Assembly: GCF_019599145.1 (NCBI RefSeq)
Contig: NZ_CP080647.1
Span: 4,216,001-4,280,000, forward strand
DNA from: Streptomyces akebiae
GTDB lineage: Bacteria > Actinomycetota > Actinomycetes > Streptomycetales > Streptomycetaceae
DNA: 64,000 nucleotides
Direction: 5' to 3'
The position numbers and the translations under genes are program-made. Positions within the stretch are counted from its first letter, which is position 1; every line of letters starts with the position of its first letter. Shown in pieces: positions 7,821 through 15,125 of the stretch. Below the pieces are notes generated by a model. The model was not told the DNA's origin, made no database searches, and worked only from the letters and a program-made list of their open reading frames with translations.

Positions 7821-8249
7821 TCACCGGGGTACCTCCTCCAACGGCTCCAGCACCGAGTAGTCCCCGAAGCTGCGCCGGTAGCGCAGGTGCCGTGTCTCCT
7901 GCGTGTGCCTGCGCTGCCACTCCTCTACGGCCGCCGGATCACCGTGCACGCCCGACTCCGCGCCGCACTCCGTCTCGTCGCCCGACACGCACCGCGCCTC
8001 GTACTCCGGCTCCGCCGTCAGATCCTGCGCGATGACGTACGGCACGTACCGGAAGACGCGGCGCGTGCGAGTGCCTCCGCCGTGCTCCCGTCGCTGATGG
8101 TGACGGAGCAGCACGTTCGCATCCGTCTCCGCGCTCCGGTCGTACCGCGCCCGCGCCTCGTCCCGCCGTACGGCCAGCTCGGCGCACGCCGTACATCCCG
8201 TCACCGGAACGGGGGGCGGACCCAAGGGATCAAGTTGACGCAACGTCAC
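7821..8249 (-). CDS. DUF7848-like small protein with N-terminal cysteine motif
   Basis: A 142-residue protein. The C-terminal half contains FRYVPYVIAQD, EARCVSGDETECGAESG and WQRRHTQETRHLRYRR, resembling small DUF7848-type proteins that accompany XRE regulators in Streptomyces. The N-terminal half has GCTACAELAVRRDEAR and ETDANVLLRHHQRREH, which I know as a separate small protein family, so this looks like a fusion. The GTG start overlaps the TGA of the upstream gene (GTGA), supporting the chosen start. Four cysteines could bind a metal. Function unknown. Confidence 0.7.
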   Translation of the reverse strand: MTLRQLDPLGPPPVPVTGCTACAELAVRRDEARARYDRSAETDANVLLRHHQRREHGGGTRTRRVFRYVPYVIAQDLTAEPEYEARCVSGDETECGAESGVHGDPAAVEEWQRRHTQETRHLRYRRSFGDYSVLEPLEEVPR

Positions 8250-8461
8250 ACCCTCCTCTTCGTACGGTGGTTGGCCGCCCTGACCTGCGCCCCGAGCCGC
8301 TCCGCCGGAGTCGCCGGCCGCAACGTCGCCGGATCCGCCTCCCACTCCCGGCCACCGCCCACCGGACGCAGCATCGCGTACGGCCCGACCCTGTCCCGGT
8401 ACTCGCCCACACGCCGCGTCCGCGGATCGTAGACAAGCTGCCCCTCTGGTTCCACGCGCAC
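8246..8461 (-). CDS. Small conserved Streptomyces protein
   Basis: A 71-residue protein starting at GTG 8461. It contains GQLVYDPRTRRVGEYRDRVG, AMLRPVGGGREWEADP and LRPATPAERL, a pattern seen in short proteins that sit beside XRE/DUF397 genes in Streptomyces. Its TGA overlaps the start of the next gene, so the two are translated together. It is transcribed divergently from the XRE regulator and probably shares its control region. No enzymatic motif is visible. Confidence 0.7.
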   Translation of the reverse strand: MRVEPEGQLVYDPRTRRVGEYRDRVGPYAMLRPVGGGREWEADPATLRPATPAERLGAQVRAANHRTKRRV

Positions 8462-8531
8462 TCCACAGCCCTGTTCGTCACTCTGGGTGTATCCAGCGTC
8501 GCCGACGGGAACGGTCGATATCAACGCGGGA

Positions 8532-8558
8532 CGTGTGGCACTGGACCACTGCCACACG
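8532..8558. promoter_or_regulatory. Palindromic operator upstream of the XRE gene
   Basis: A perfect 9-bp inverted repeat, CGTGTGGCA, 9-bp spacer, TGCCACACG, lies 18 bp before the XRE start and between the divergent genes. Size and place fit a dimeric HTH regulator binding site. Binding is inferred. Confidence 0.65.
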
Positions 8559-8575
8559 CGGCACGAGGGGGCGGC

Positions 8576-9532
8576 ATGACGAGGCGGAACGCGGACGGGG
8601 CGGTCGGGGCCGGGAGTTCGGTGCTGTTCGGTGAGGTGCTGCGGCACTACCGCGAGGTGGCCCTGCTGACGCAGGAGGCCCTGTCGAGAGAGATCCCGTG
8701 CGACCGCTCCCAGGTGGCGAAGATCGAGGCCGGCACCAGGGTCCCGAGTGACCAGTTCGCGAAGCGGTGCGACGAGGTGTTGGGGACGGGTGGGGTGTTG
8801 GCCCGGATGTGGGCCAAGGTGGACTGGTATCCGGCCGTCCAGCATCCGGACTGGTTCGAGCGCCGGGTCGAGATGGAGGCGGTGGCGGTCGGGCTGCGGG
8901 AGTACCAAGAGCGGGTCGTCCCGGGCCTGTTGCAGACGGAGGACTACGCCCGCGCGCTTTTCTCCCGGGCCGTCCCGGGCGATGAGGTGGAGGATCGCGT
9001 CAGGGCCCGGATGAGCCGCCAGCCCCGCTTCCTGTTCGACGACGGCCCCCTGTACGTCGTGGTCCTGGACGAGAGTTGCCTCCGCACAGCGGTGGGGAGC
9101 CCGGACGTCATGCGCGACCAGTGCGCGCACCTGCTGAGCGTCGGGCGGCGGCCCAACATCCGCATCCAGGTGGCTCCGGCGGACCTGTTCGGGATCTTCC
9201 GTCCCAGGCAGTCCATGTCCCTGATCGAGCTGCCCGACGAACGGTGGCTGTACTCCGAGTCGATGGACCACAGCCACTTCAACAACGAACCGACTGCTTA
9301 CGCCCGTTATAGCCGAACCTATGATGTGCTCAGGGCCGACATCCCGTCAGCTCGCGAGTCCGCCGCCCTGATCAGCGACGTGATGAAGGGGTACGAGCAG
9401 CATGGACAGGTACGAGCTGAGCACAGCGACCTGGATCAAGAGCAGCCACAGCGGCGACAACGGCGGCAACTGCATCGAGGTAGCCCCCGCTATCCCCGCC
9501 GTCGTCCCCGTCCGCGACAGCAAGAACCCTGA
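8576..9532 (+). CDS. XRE-family regulator with DUF5753-type domain
   Basis: A 318-residue regulator. The HTH lies at about residues 18-75 (LFGEVLRHYREVALLTQEAL, CDRSQVAKIEAGTRVP). The rest matches the DUF5753 (Scr1-type) domain: WYPAVQHPDWFERRVEMEA, YQERVVPGLLQTEDYARALF and SMSLIELPDERWLYSESMDH. ATG 8576 with GAGGGGG upstream is preferred. Such regulators pair with a small DUF397 protein and act in development or stress control. The frame stays open for 131 bp beyond the DUF397 start, so the last about 45 residues are an out-of-frame reading of that gene and look non-native. Confidence 0.9.
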   Translation: MTRRNADGAVGAGSSVLFGEVLRHYREVALLTQEALSREIPCDRSQVAKIEAGTRVPSDQFAKRCDEVLGTGGVLARMWAKVDWYPAVQHPDWFERRVEMEAVAVGLREYQERVVPGLLQTEDYARALFSRAVPGDEVEDRVRARMSRQPRFLFDDGPLYVVVLDESCLRTAVGSPDVMRDQCAHLLSVGRRPNIRIQVAPADLFGIFRPRQSMSLIELPDERWLYSESMDHSHFNNEPTAYARYSRTYDVLRADIPSARESAALISDVMKGYEQHGQVRAEHSDLDQEQPQRRQRRQLHRGSPRYPRRRPRPRQQEP

Positions 9533-9602
9533 CGGACCCGTCCTGGTCATCAACCGTCCCGCCTGGCTCTCCTTCATAGCCGCCGTTCGGTCGGAGTCGT
9601 AA
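9402..9602 (+). CDS. DUF397 domain protein
   Basis: A 66-residue protein with the DUF397 pattern WIKSSHSGDNGGNCIEVA, VRDSKNPDGPVL and a final AWLSFIAAVRSE. These small proteins are encoded directly after XRE/DUF5753 regulators throughout Streptomyces and appear to work with them. The start lies inside the regulator gene in another frame, so expression is probably coupled. The protein is of normal length. Confidence 0.92.
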   Translation: MDRYELSTATWIKSSHSGDNGGNCIEVAPAIPAVVPVRDSKNPDGPVLVINRPAWLSFIAAVRSES

Positions 9603-9675
9603 GCGAACGGGCAGGGATCGTCGTACTCCGCAACAACTGCCCCTCTCCCCGCTGCTGTTGATACCCACAGCAGCT

Positions 9676-11331
9676 ATGACAACGGCAACGACACCGGCCC
9701 CCGCCCTCTTCGACATATCCAGGGCGTACGAGCACTCGCCCGAACCCCCGTTCGTGGTGCTGGCGGGGGCGCGCGGGCTCGGCAGGAGCACCGTGCTGCG
9801 GGAGCTGTGCGCGGCCTACCGCGGGCGCGGCCCCGTCGCGTTGGTCGACGGGGAGGAGAGCCGGTTCGACCGGCCTCCCCCGGGCCGGCCCCCCACGTCC
9901 TGGTCGCCCGCGTACGAGGCGGTGACCGTGGTCGCCGAGCAACTGGCGGAGCCACTCGGCGGGGCCGGGCGGATCACGTTCCCCCGGCTGGCGTGCGGGC
10001 TGCTCGCCGTCGCGGCCGGTGGCTGGGGGGATCGCGGGCTGTCACGGATCTGCGCGGAGGCGGAGCGGATCCTGCTGCTGAGCGACACGGGCGGCTGGCT
10101 GGCGGGGCGGTGGGTGGGCAAGGCCGTGGCCCGGCTGGTGTCGTCGATGTCGGACCAGGGGCCGGTGGTGGAGGCGACCGTCGAGGCCGCGTTGGAGGCG
10201 TTCAGCGAGGGGATGTCGTCCTCGCACCGGCGGCTGCGCAGAGGCGCCGTCTGGTACCGCGACCACCCCTGCGCGGCCGGGAACCCCAAGCTGGGCCTGG
10301 TCCTCCTGTGCCGCCACGCGGGGCTGCGCGGACAGGGCCATCCCGCCCTGCGGAACGCGGCCCGGCGCACGCTCGCGGAGGTGACCCGTGGGGCCGACTG
10401 GGCGCCGGGCGGTACGCCGTCCTCGCACGCGCTGCTGGTGTCGTTGCCGCCGCTCTCGCCCGACGACACCCGGGACGCCCTGGAAGCGGCCTGCCCCGGA
10501 CTGACGGTCCCGCCCCGACTCCCGTCCGCCGTGCACCGGTTGACCGGCGGCAATCCCCTCGGCACGGCACTGCTCGCCACGTCGGCCGGCCGGAACCTCC
10601 CCCGGGGGCTCACCACTCCGGCCGACCTGCTGCTGGCGGAGCACTCCGGACGTCGCGCGTACGAGGCCGTGCTGGACCGCCTCCTCCCGGACGAGGACCA
10701 CCTCGACGAGCTGGCCGTCCTGTCCCTCGCCCACGACCACGCCTCGGCGCTCGTCCTCGCCGAGTCTCAACTCCCAGTCGGTTTCGGCGAGTCGAGCGTA
10801 CGCGCCCTGTCGAGCCGCCTGGCGGCCGAGGGCCACGCGCCGTCCCCCGACCACTTCGTGGGCGACCCCTTCCTGCGGGCCCTGCTCCTGCTGCGCCTGC
10901 GCCACGGCGAGAGCGGGCGCGCGCACCGTGACCGCCGGGGCAGCCGCGCCCCGGCGTGGCGGGACGCCCACCGCGCGCTGGCCTCCCACTACGGCAGCGC
11001 CCGCCCCCTGCACCGCGCCCACCACGAACTCGCGCTCGGCAAACCGGACTTCGCGGTGGACCACCTCCACGACACGTACGACTCGGTCGCGCCCCGGGAC
11101 TGGCTCGCCGCCCTCACCTTCCTCACCTCCGCCCCGCACCACACCCCCGACGACACCCGCATCCCCACCGCACTCGACGCGACCGGCACGACCCCCGACC
11201 TCCGGCTGCGCGTACGCCGCGTCCTCCACGCGGCCCGGCGGACGACGGACCCCTTCTCCCCGCCGACCCCCGAGACCACCGAACACCTCCACCGGGCCCT
11301 GGCCTCGCTCCTCCCCGCGTCGGCCCGGTAA
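9676..11331 (+). CDS. Large protein with P-loop-like N-terminus
   Basis: A 551-residue protein. Near the N-terminus is VVLAGARGLGRSTVLRELCA, which has the spacing of a Walker A loop but R in place of the usual K. A segment VALVDGEES follows, and later LVSLPPLSPDD and RLTGGNPLGTALL, the latter like the sensor region of AAA/STAND ATPases. The C-terminal 150 residues are rich in R and H and may form a helical repeat (HRALASHYGS). ATG 9676 is taken as start; a TTG at 9658 is possible, and neither has a good ribosome binding site. It may be a regulator-type NTPase; substrate and partners are unknown. Confidence 0.75.
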   Translation: MTTATTPAPALFDISRAYEHSPEPPFVVLAGARGLGRSTVLRELCAAYRGRGPVALVDGEESRFDRPPPGRPPTSWSPAYEAVTVVAEQLAEPLGGAGRITFPRLACGLLAVAAGGWGDRGLSRICAEAERILLLSDTGGWLAGRWVGKAVARLVSSMSDQGPVVEATVEAALEAFSEGMSSSHRRLRRGAVWYRDHPCAAGNPKLGLVLLCRHAGLRGQGHPALRNAARRTLAEVTRGADWAPGGTPSSHALLVSLPPLSPDDTRDALEAACPGLTVPPRLPSAVHRLTGGNPLGTALLATSAGRNLPRGLTTPADLLLAEHSGRRAYEAVLDRLLPDEDHLDELAVLSLAHDHASALVLAESQLPVGFGESSVRALSSRLAAEGHAPSPDHFVGDPFLRALLLLRLRHGESGRAHRDRRGSRAPAWRDAHRALASHYGSARPLHRAHHELALGKPDFAVDHLHDTYDSVAPRDWLAALTFLTSAPHHTPDDTRIPTALDATGTTPDLRLRVRRVLHAARRTTDPFSPPTPETTEHLHRALASLLPASAR

Positions 11332-11338
11332 CCGACGG

Positions 11339-11369
11339 AGGGCCGGGGGCAGGGGATGCCCCCGGCCCT
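11339..11369. terminator. Bidirectional terminator hairpin
   Basis: A perfect 13-bp stem (AGGGCCGGGGGCA with TGCCCCCGGCCCT) and a 5-nt loop lie between two convergent genes. There is no T-run, as is usual for Streptomyces terminators. Confidence 0.8.
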
Positions 11370-11414
11370 CGGCCCTCGTTCCTCGGCCTCCGGCCGCTGA
11401 TCCCCCGTCGGGGC

Positions 11415-11966
11415 TCAGCGGCGCTTGAGTGTGAAGGTGAAGTCGTCGGAGAGTCTGCCGCTCAGCCGGACCGCCGAGACGAGCCTCCCCTCCGCGATCA
11501 GCCGCTCGACCTCGGCCCGCGCCAGCCCGCACCCCTCGGCGATCAGCCGCACCGGCCGCACCGGTATGGGCGCCGCGAACCGGACCGAGACGTCGACGAC
11601 CTCGCGGTCCAGGTGGTCCGCCCCGCCGGTGTCGAGGCGCCAGGCGCCCGTCCAGTCGAGGGCGACGCGGTTGCGGCGCCGCAGGAGCGGATCCCGGAGG
11701 AGTTCGGCCGCCAGGCCAGGGTCGTTGGCGTGCAGCCGGTCCAGCAGCTCGGGTCGTACGGAACGCACGTTCGTCCGTTCCAGAACGGTGAGCTTGGCGG
11801 TCTCCCCGCACCCGGTGCAGAGCACCAGGAGCCAGACGTCGATGAGCTTGCGGTGGGCGTTGACACGGAACTTGCCGTTCGCCCGGAAGCGCTCGGAGGC
11901 GCAGGTGTGGCAACGGCGGAGGACGAGCGGAAGGCAGGTGGGCATGACCACCCAGTCATGGAGCAC
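11415..11966 (-). CDS. DUF1062 family protein
   Basis: A 183-residue protein with the DUF1062 pattern: RRCHTCASERFRANGKFRVN, KLIDVWLLVLCTGCGE and KLTVLERTNVRSV. The two CxxC pairs (CHTC and CTGC) look like a zinc ribbon. The C-terminal region, RLIAEGCGLARAEVERLIAE, resembles a small helical DNA- or RNA-binding segment. The start is uncertain between GTG 11966, which keeps the conserved WVV segment, and ATG 11945. Function is not known. Confidence 0.85.
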   Translation of the reverse strand: MLHDWVVMPTCLPLVLRRCHTCASERFRANGKFRVNAHRKLIDVWLLVLCTGCGETAKLTVLERTNVRSVRPELLDRLHANDPGLAAELLRDPLLRRRNRVALDWTGAWRLDTGGADHLDREVVDVSVRFAAPIPVRPVRLIAEGCGLARAEVERLIAEGRLVSAVRLSGRLSDDFTFTLKRR

Positions 11967-12176
11967 AGAAGTACACCGGTTTCAGTGAGAAGTCCGCAGC
12001 AAAAATCAGCACGGCACGCAGAGCGCGACGCGCGACAGATCAGCTCTCGGGGGGTCTCACACGGTGTACAACGGCACGTCCTCGCCTCGACGACTCAGTT
12101 CGCAGGCACGGTAACGGCGTACGGCGGCGCGGCTCCACCGGTTTTCCCGGCGCCACGCCGCCGATCACGGTTCCCG

Positions 12177-13274
12177 CTAAGGCCGTTCGCTGACGCTGTC
12201 GACCACCGCGCGTTCCAGGATCGCCACCGACGTAACAAGGTCACCCGCATCGAGGGAGTCGCAGGAATCCGCCGGAGGGTCGAGCTTGACGGTGTCCGCG
12301 GCGAGGAAGGCCAACGTCCGTGTGCCGAAGAGGAGTTCGTGCCGGGTGGGCCCGTGGCCCCGGTATTCGGGCCAGTCGCCCTCAAGGCCGACGGAGACCC
12401 CCGTACGGTCCGCCGCGTCGACGGACCCCTCGTACACGGTCAGTCCCGGGATCCGCGCGACGGCCCGGTACAGCGCGGCCTCCACCTTCGGCGGCAGCAA
12501 CTGCTCGACGAGCAGTGTGGACGCCTTGTCGAACGCCTTCCGGTCGGCCGACTTCGCGCCGGACGCCCTCTCGTCGCCCTTCAGCCCGTACAGGTAGCGG
12601 TACATCCCGTCGGCGTCGGTCGGCAGTTCGTCCTCGACCTCGCGGAAGAAGTTGGCACCGTTCTTGGCGGGGAGCTGTATGCCGACCGACAACTCCCCCA
12701 CCTCGCCGTCCACCCCACGCTCCCGCTGCAGCCCGTTGTGCTGCCCGTCCACCGACGACCAGAACTCGCGCACGCCGTAGGGGTACGCCTCCAGGGTGTC
12801 GGGGCAGCCGTGGTCGTTCTTCTCGGAATCCATCTTCCAGTGGTAGTCGTCCCGTTCGGTGTAGACGAACTGGTCGTCCCTCACCTCGGGCAGGCTCCGC
12901 CTCCCAGCCGCCTCCGCCACCCTCTCCAGCAGTTCGGCCGCGCGCTGGTCGCTGCGCTTCGCCTCGCCCGGGCGCCGGTCGCCGGAGCCGTCCGCATGGG
13001 TCGTCAGGGGCCCGGCCGCCTGCTGGGTCACCGCGGCGCCCACCACGACCGCGACGGTCAGCGCGGCGGCCACGGCGGGCCCCACGAAGGCGGGCCGCCG
13101 CCAGAGCGCGGTGCGCGGCCGTACGACCGGGGTCTCGCCGTCGTTCTCGATCTCACGCATCAACTGCTCCCTCAGGACGCGGTGACGGCCCGGAAGAAGC
13201 TCCCGCTCGACGGCGGCCGGGACGCCGGTCCCGGCCGGCTCGTCCTCGTCCCGGGGGGACGGGTTGTCGTTCAC
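12177..13274 (-). CDS. CU044_5270 family membrane protein (sigma-factor partner)
   Basis: A 365-residue protein encoded directly after an ECF sigma factor, with GTGA overlap and an AGGAGGGG ribosome binding site. The first 55 residues are cytoplasmic and charged; one transmembrane segment lies near residues 60-85 (VAAALTVAVVVGAAV). The remaining about 270 residues would be extracytoplasmic and include KSADRKAFDKASTLLVEQLL and LYRAVARIPGLTVYEGSVDA, the pattern of the CU044_5270 family. Context suggests an anti-sigma or signal-sensing role, but no zinc-binding anti-sigma motif is visible. Confidence 0.82.
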   Translation of the reverse strand: MNDNPSPRDEDEPAGTGVPAAVERELLPGRHRVLREQLMREIENDGETPVVRPRTALWRRPAFVGPAVAAALTVAVVVGAAVTQQAAGPLTTHADGSGDRRPGEAKRSDQRAAELLERVAEAAGRRSLPEVRDDQFVYTERDDYHWKMDSEKNDHGCPDTLEAYPYGVREFWSSVDGQHNGLQRERGVDGEVGELSVGIQLPAKNGANFFREVEDELPTDADGMYRYLYGLKGDERASGAKSADRKAFDKASTLLVEQLLPPKVEAALYRAVARIPGLTVYEGSVDAADRTGVSVGLEGDWPEYRGHGPTRHELLFGTRTLAFLAADTVKLDPPADSCDSLDAGDLVTSVAILERAVVDSVSERP

Positions 13275-13939
13275 GGGTTCCCCTCCTGAATGGGCCCGGC
13301 CACGGAGGCGCGGCCGTCTCTTGTCTGTCCGCGGCGGGCGTCGGGTTCCCGGGCACCCGGCTCCCCGGCGCCCTTCTCTCCGGCCGCGAGCTGCGCTGCG
13401 AGCTTGGTCCGGGCCCGGGAGAGGCGGGAGCGCACGGTGCCGACCGGGATGCCGAGCGCCTCCGCGGCGGCCGCGTAGTCCAGGCCGCCCCACGCGCACA
13501 GCGCGAGCACCTCCCGCTCGGGCCGCCGCAACCGGTCCAACGCCGTGCGCACGGCCCGCAGGTACGCCTGGTCGTCGAGGTTCCCGGCGACCTCGTCGGC
13601 GAAGTCCCGCACCGACTCGGGCCTCGGCAGCCGCGCGACGGCGGCGGCATGGCGCCGGCCGGCCCGGCGGGTGTTGCGCGCCACGTTGGTGGCGATGCCG
13701 AGCAGCCACGGCCGCGGCGAACCCCCCTCCGCGTCCAGCCGCCCCCGCAGCCGCCACGCCTCCAGGAAGGTCAGCGACACGATGTCCTCGGCCGTCGACC
13801 AGTCCCCCGTCAGCCGGAAGGCATGGTTGTAGACGGACCGCGCGTAGGCGTCGAAGACCTCCCCGAACGCCCCCGTGTCCCCGTCCCTGATCCGCGCGCG
13901 CCACGCACGCCGGCCCCCCGTGTCCCCGTCATTCGTCTC
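13271..13939 (-). CDS. ECF-type RNA polymerase sigma factor
   Basis: A 222-residue sigma factor. Region 2 is clear: FGEVFDAYARSVYNHAFRLT, STAEDIVSLTFLEAWRLRGR, and PWLLGIATNVARNTRR. Region 4 is REVLALCAWGGLDYAAAAEA with IPVGTVRSRLSRARTKLA as the helix-turn-helix. The GTG at 13939 has GGGAGAGG upstream and is preferred to an ATG at 13987, which would place the start inside a large hairpin. It is co-transcribed with the CU044_5270 membrane protein and probably answers to it. Confidence 0.92.
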   Translation of the reverse strand, partial: ETNDGDTGGRRAWRARIRDGDTGAFGEVFDAYARSVYNHAFRLTGDWSTAEDIVSLTFLEAWRLRGRLDAEGGSPRPWLLGIATNVARNTRRAGRRHAAAVARLPRPESVRDFADEVAGNLDDQAYLRAVRTALDRLRRPEREVLALCAWGGLDYAAAAEALGIPVGTVRSRLSRARTKLAAQLAAGEKGAGEPGAREPDARRGQTRDGRASVAGPIQEGNP

Positions 13940-13962
13940 CACGTCCTCTCCCTGTCCGTACG

Positions 13963-14010
13963 CCGAAGGCCGGTTCCCGTGACTCATGTCACAAGGGAAC
14001 CGGCCTTCGG
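13963..14010. terminator. Large nested hairpin downstream of ccsB
   Basis: A perfect 16-bp inverted repeat (CCGAAGGCCGGTTCCC and its complement) encloses a second GTGAC/GTCAC stem with a TCAT loop. It begins 18 bp past the ccsB stop and ends 24 bp before the preferred sigma-factor start, so it can serve as a terminator or attenuator between them. Confidence 0.75.
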
Positions 14011-14027
14011 TGTGTTCCTCGGCGGAC

Positions 14028-15125
14028 TCAGCCGACGTCGGCGTAGGAGTGCTTGCCGCTCACGAAGATGTTGACGCCGTAGTAGTTGAACAGCCAGCAG
14101 GCGAACGCGGCGATGGCGATGTACGCGGCCTTGCGGCCCTTCCAGCCGGCCGTGGCACGAGCGTGCAGGTAGCAGGCGTAGGCGACCCAGGTGATGAACG
14201 ACCAGGTCTCCTTGGGGTCCCAGCCCCAGTAGCGGCCCCACGCGTCGCCCGCCCAGATGGCGCCCGCGATGATCGTGAACGTCCACAGCGGGAAGACGGC
14301 GGCGTTGACGCGGTACGAGAACTTGTCGAGCGAGGCCGAGGCAGGCAGCCGCTCCATGACCGAGGTCGCGAACCGGCCCGGCCGGCCACCGCTCGCGAGC
14401 TTGCTCTCGTAGGAGTCCTTGAACAGGTACAGGATCGTGCCGACCGCCCCGACGTAGAACACGGCGCCGCAGAAGATCGCCGTCGAGACGTGGATGTACA
14501 GCCAGTACGAGTGCAGGGCGGGAACCAACTGGTCGCTGGCGGTGTACAAGACAGTGACGGCGAGACCGAGATCGAGGAGGACGGTCGTGATGAGCGGCAG
14601 CCCGAGCCAGCGGACGTTCTTCTTCAGCGCCAGCAGCGAGAGGTACACGCCGACGGCCACCGTGGAGAAGGTGATGTTGAACTCGTACATGTTGCCCCAC
14701 GGCGCCCGCTGCACCGAGAGGGCCCGAGTGAGCACCCCGCCGAACTCCACGAGGAAGGCCACCACCGTGAGGGACACGGCGATACGGCCGTAGAGGTCGC
14801 CCTGCTCGTCCCCGCCGTGGGCGCCGGGCCCGTCCGGCACGTCCCGGGATCCGGTGGCGGCCCGCACGACCACCTTCGGCCTCTCCAGCACACCGGTCCC
14901 GCCGGCCGTCTTCACCGTCACCGCGGGCGCGTCCGCCTTCTTCGTCGCGGCGGCACCGCCCTCGGCGGTCAGCGCGGCGGCCGTCCTGCCCACCTTGCTG
15001 CGGCTCCCGAAGAGCCATTCGGCGATGTAGGCGAAGAAGGCCAGGGTGTACACGGCCATCGCGGAGTAGATCAGCGTGTTGCTGATGTTCGCGAGATTTT
15101 CGTTGGTGGCGGCGGCGAGAATCAC
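14028..15125 (-). CDS. ccsB: Cytochrome c biogenesis protein CcsB
   Basis: A 365-residue membrane protein of the CcsA/CcsB (System II) haem-handling family. The diagnostic tryptophan-rich motif WGRYWGWDPKETW is present near residue 295, with flanking histidine-bearing segments. Hydrophobic spans include NTLIYSAMAVYTLAFFAYIA near the start. CcsB works with ResB to export haem and attach it to apocytochrome c. GTG 15125 overlaps the expected resB stop as GTGA. A charged, low-complexity linker covers about residues 40-105. Confidence 0.93.
   Translation of the reverse strand: MILAAATNENLANISNTLIYSAMAVYTLAFFAYIAEWLFGSRSKVGRTAAALTAEGGAAATKKADAPAVTVKTAGGTGVLERPKVVVRAATGSRDVPDGPGAHGGDEQGDLYGRIAVSLTVVAFLVEFGGVLTRALSVQRAPWGNMYEFNITFSTVAVGVYLSLLALKKNVRWLGLPLITTVLLDLGLAVTVLYTASDQLVPALHSYWLYIHVSTAIFCGAVFYVGAVGTILYLFKDSYESKLASGGRPGRFATSVMERLPASASLDKFSYRVNAAVFPLWTFTIIAGAIWAGDAWGRYWGWDPKETWSFITWVAYACYLHARATAGWKGRKAAYIAIAAFACWLFNYYGVNIFVSGKHSYADVG

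Noticed and set aside
8576..9602. Toxin-antitoxin pair (XRE/DUF397)
   Set aside because: The regulator is a DUF5753-type developmental regulator and the small partner has no nuclease or kinase motif. Suggested in general for such pairs, but sequence alone does not show it.
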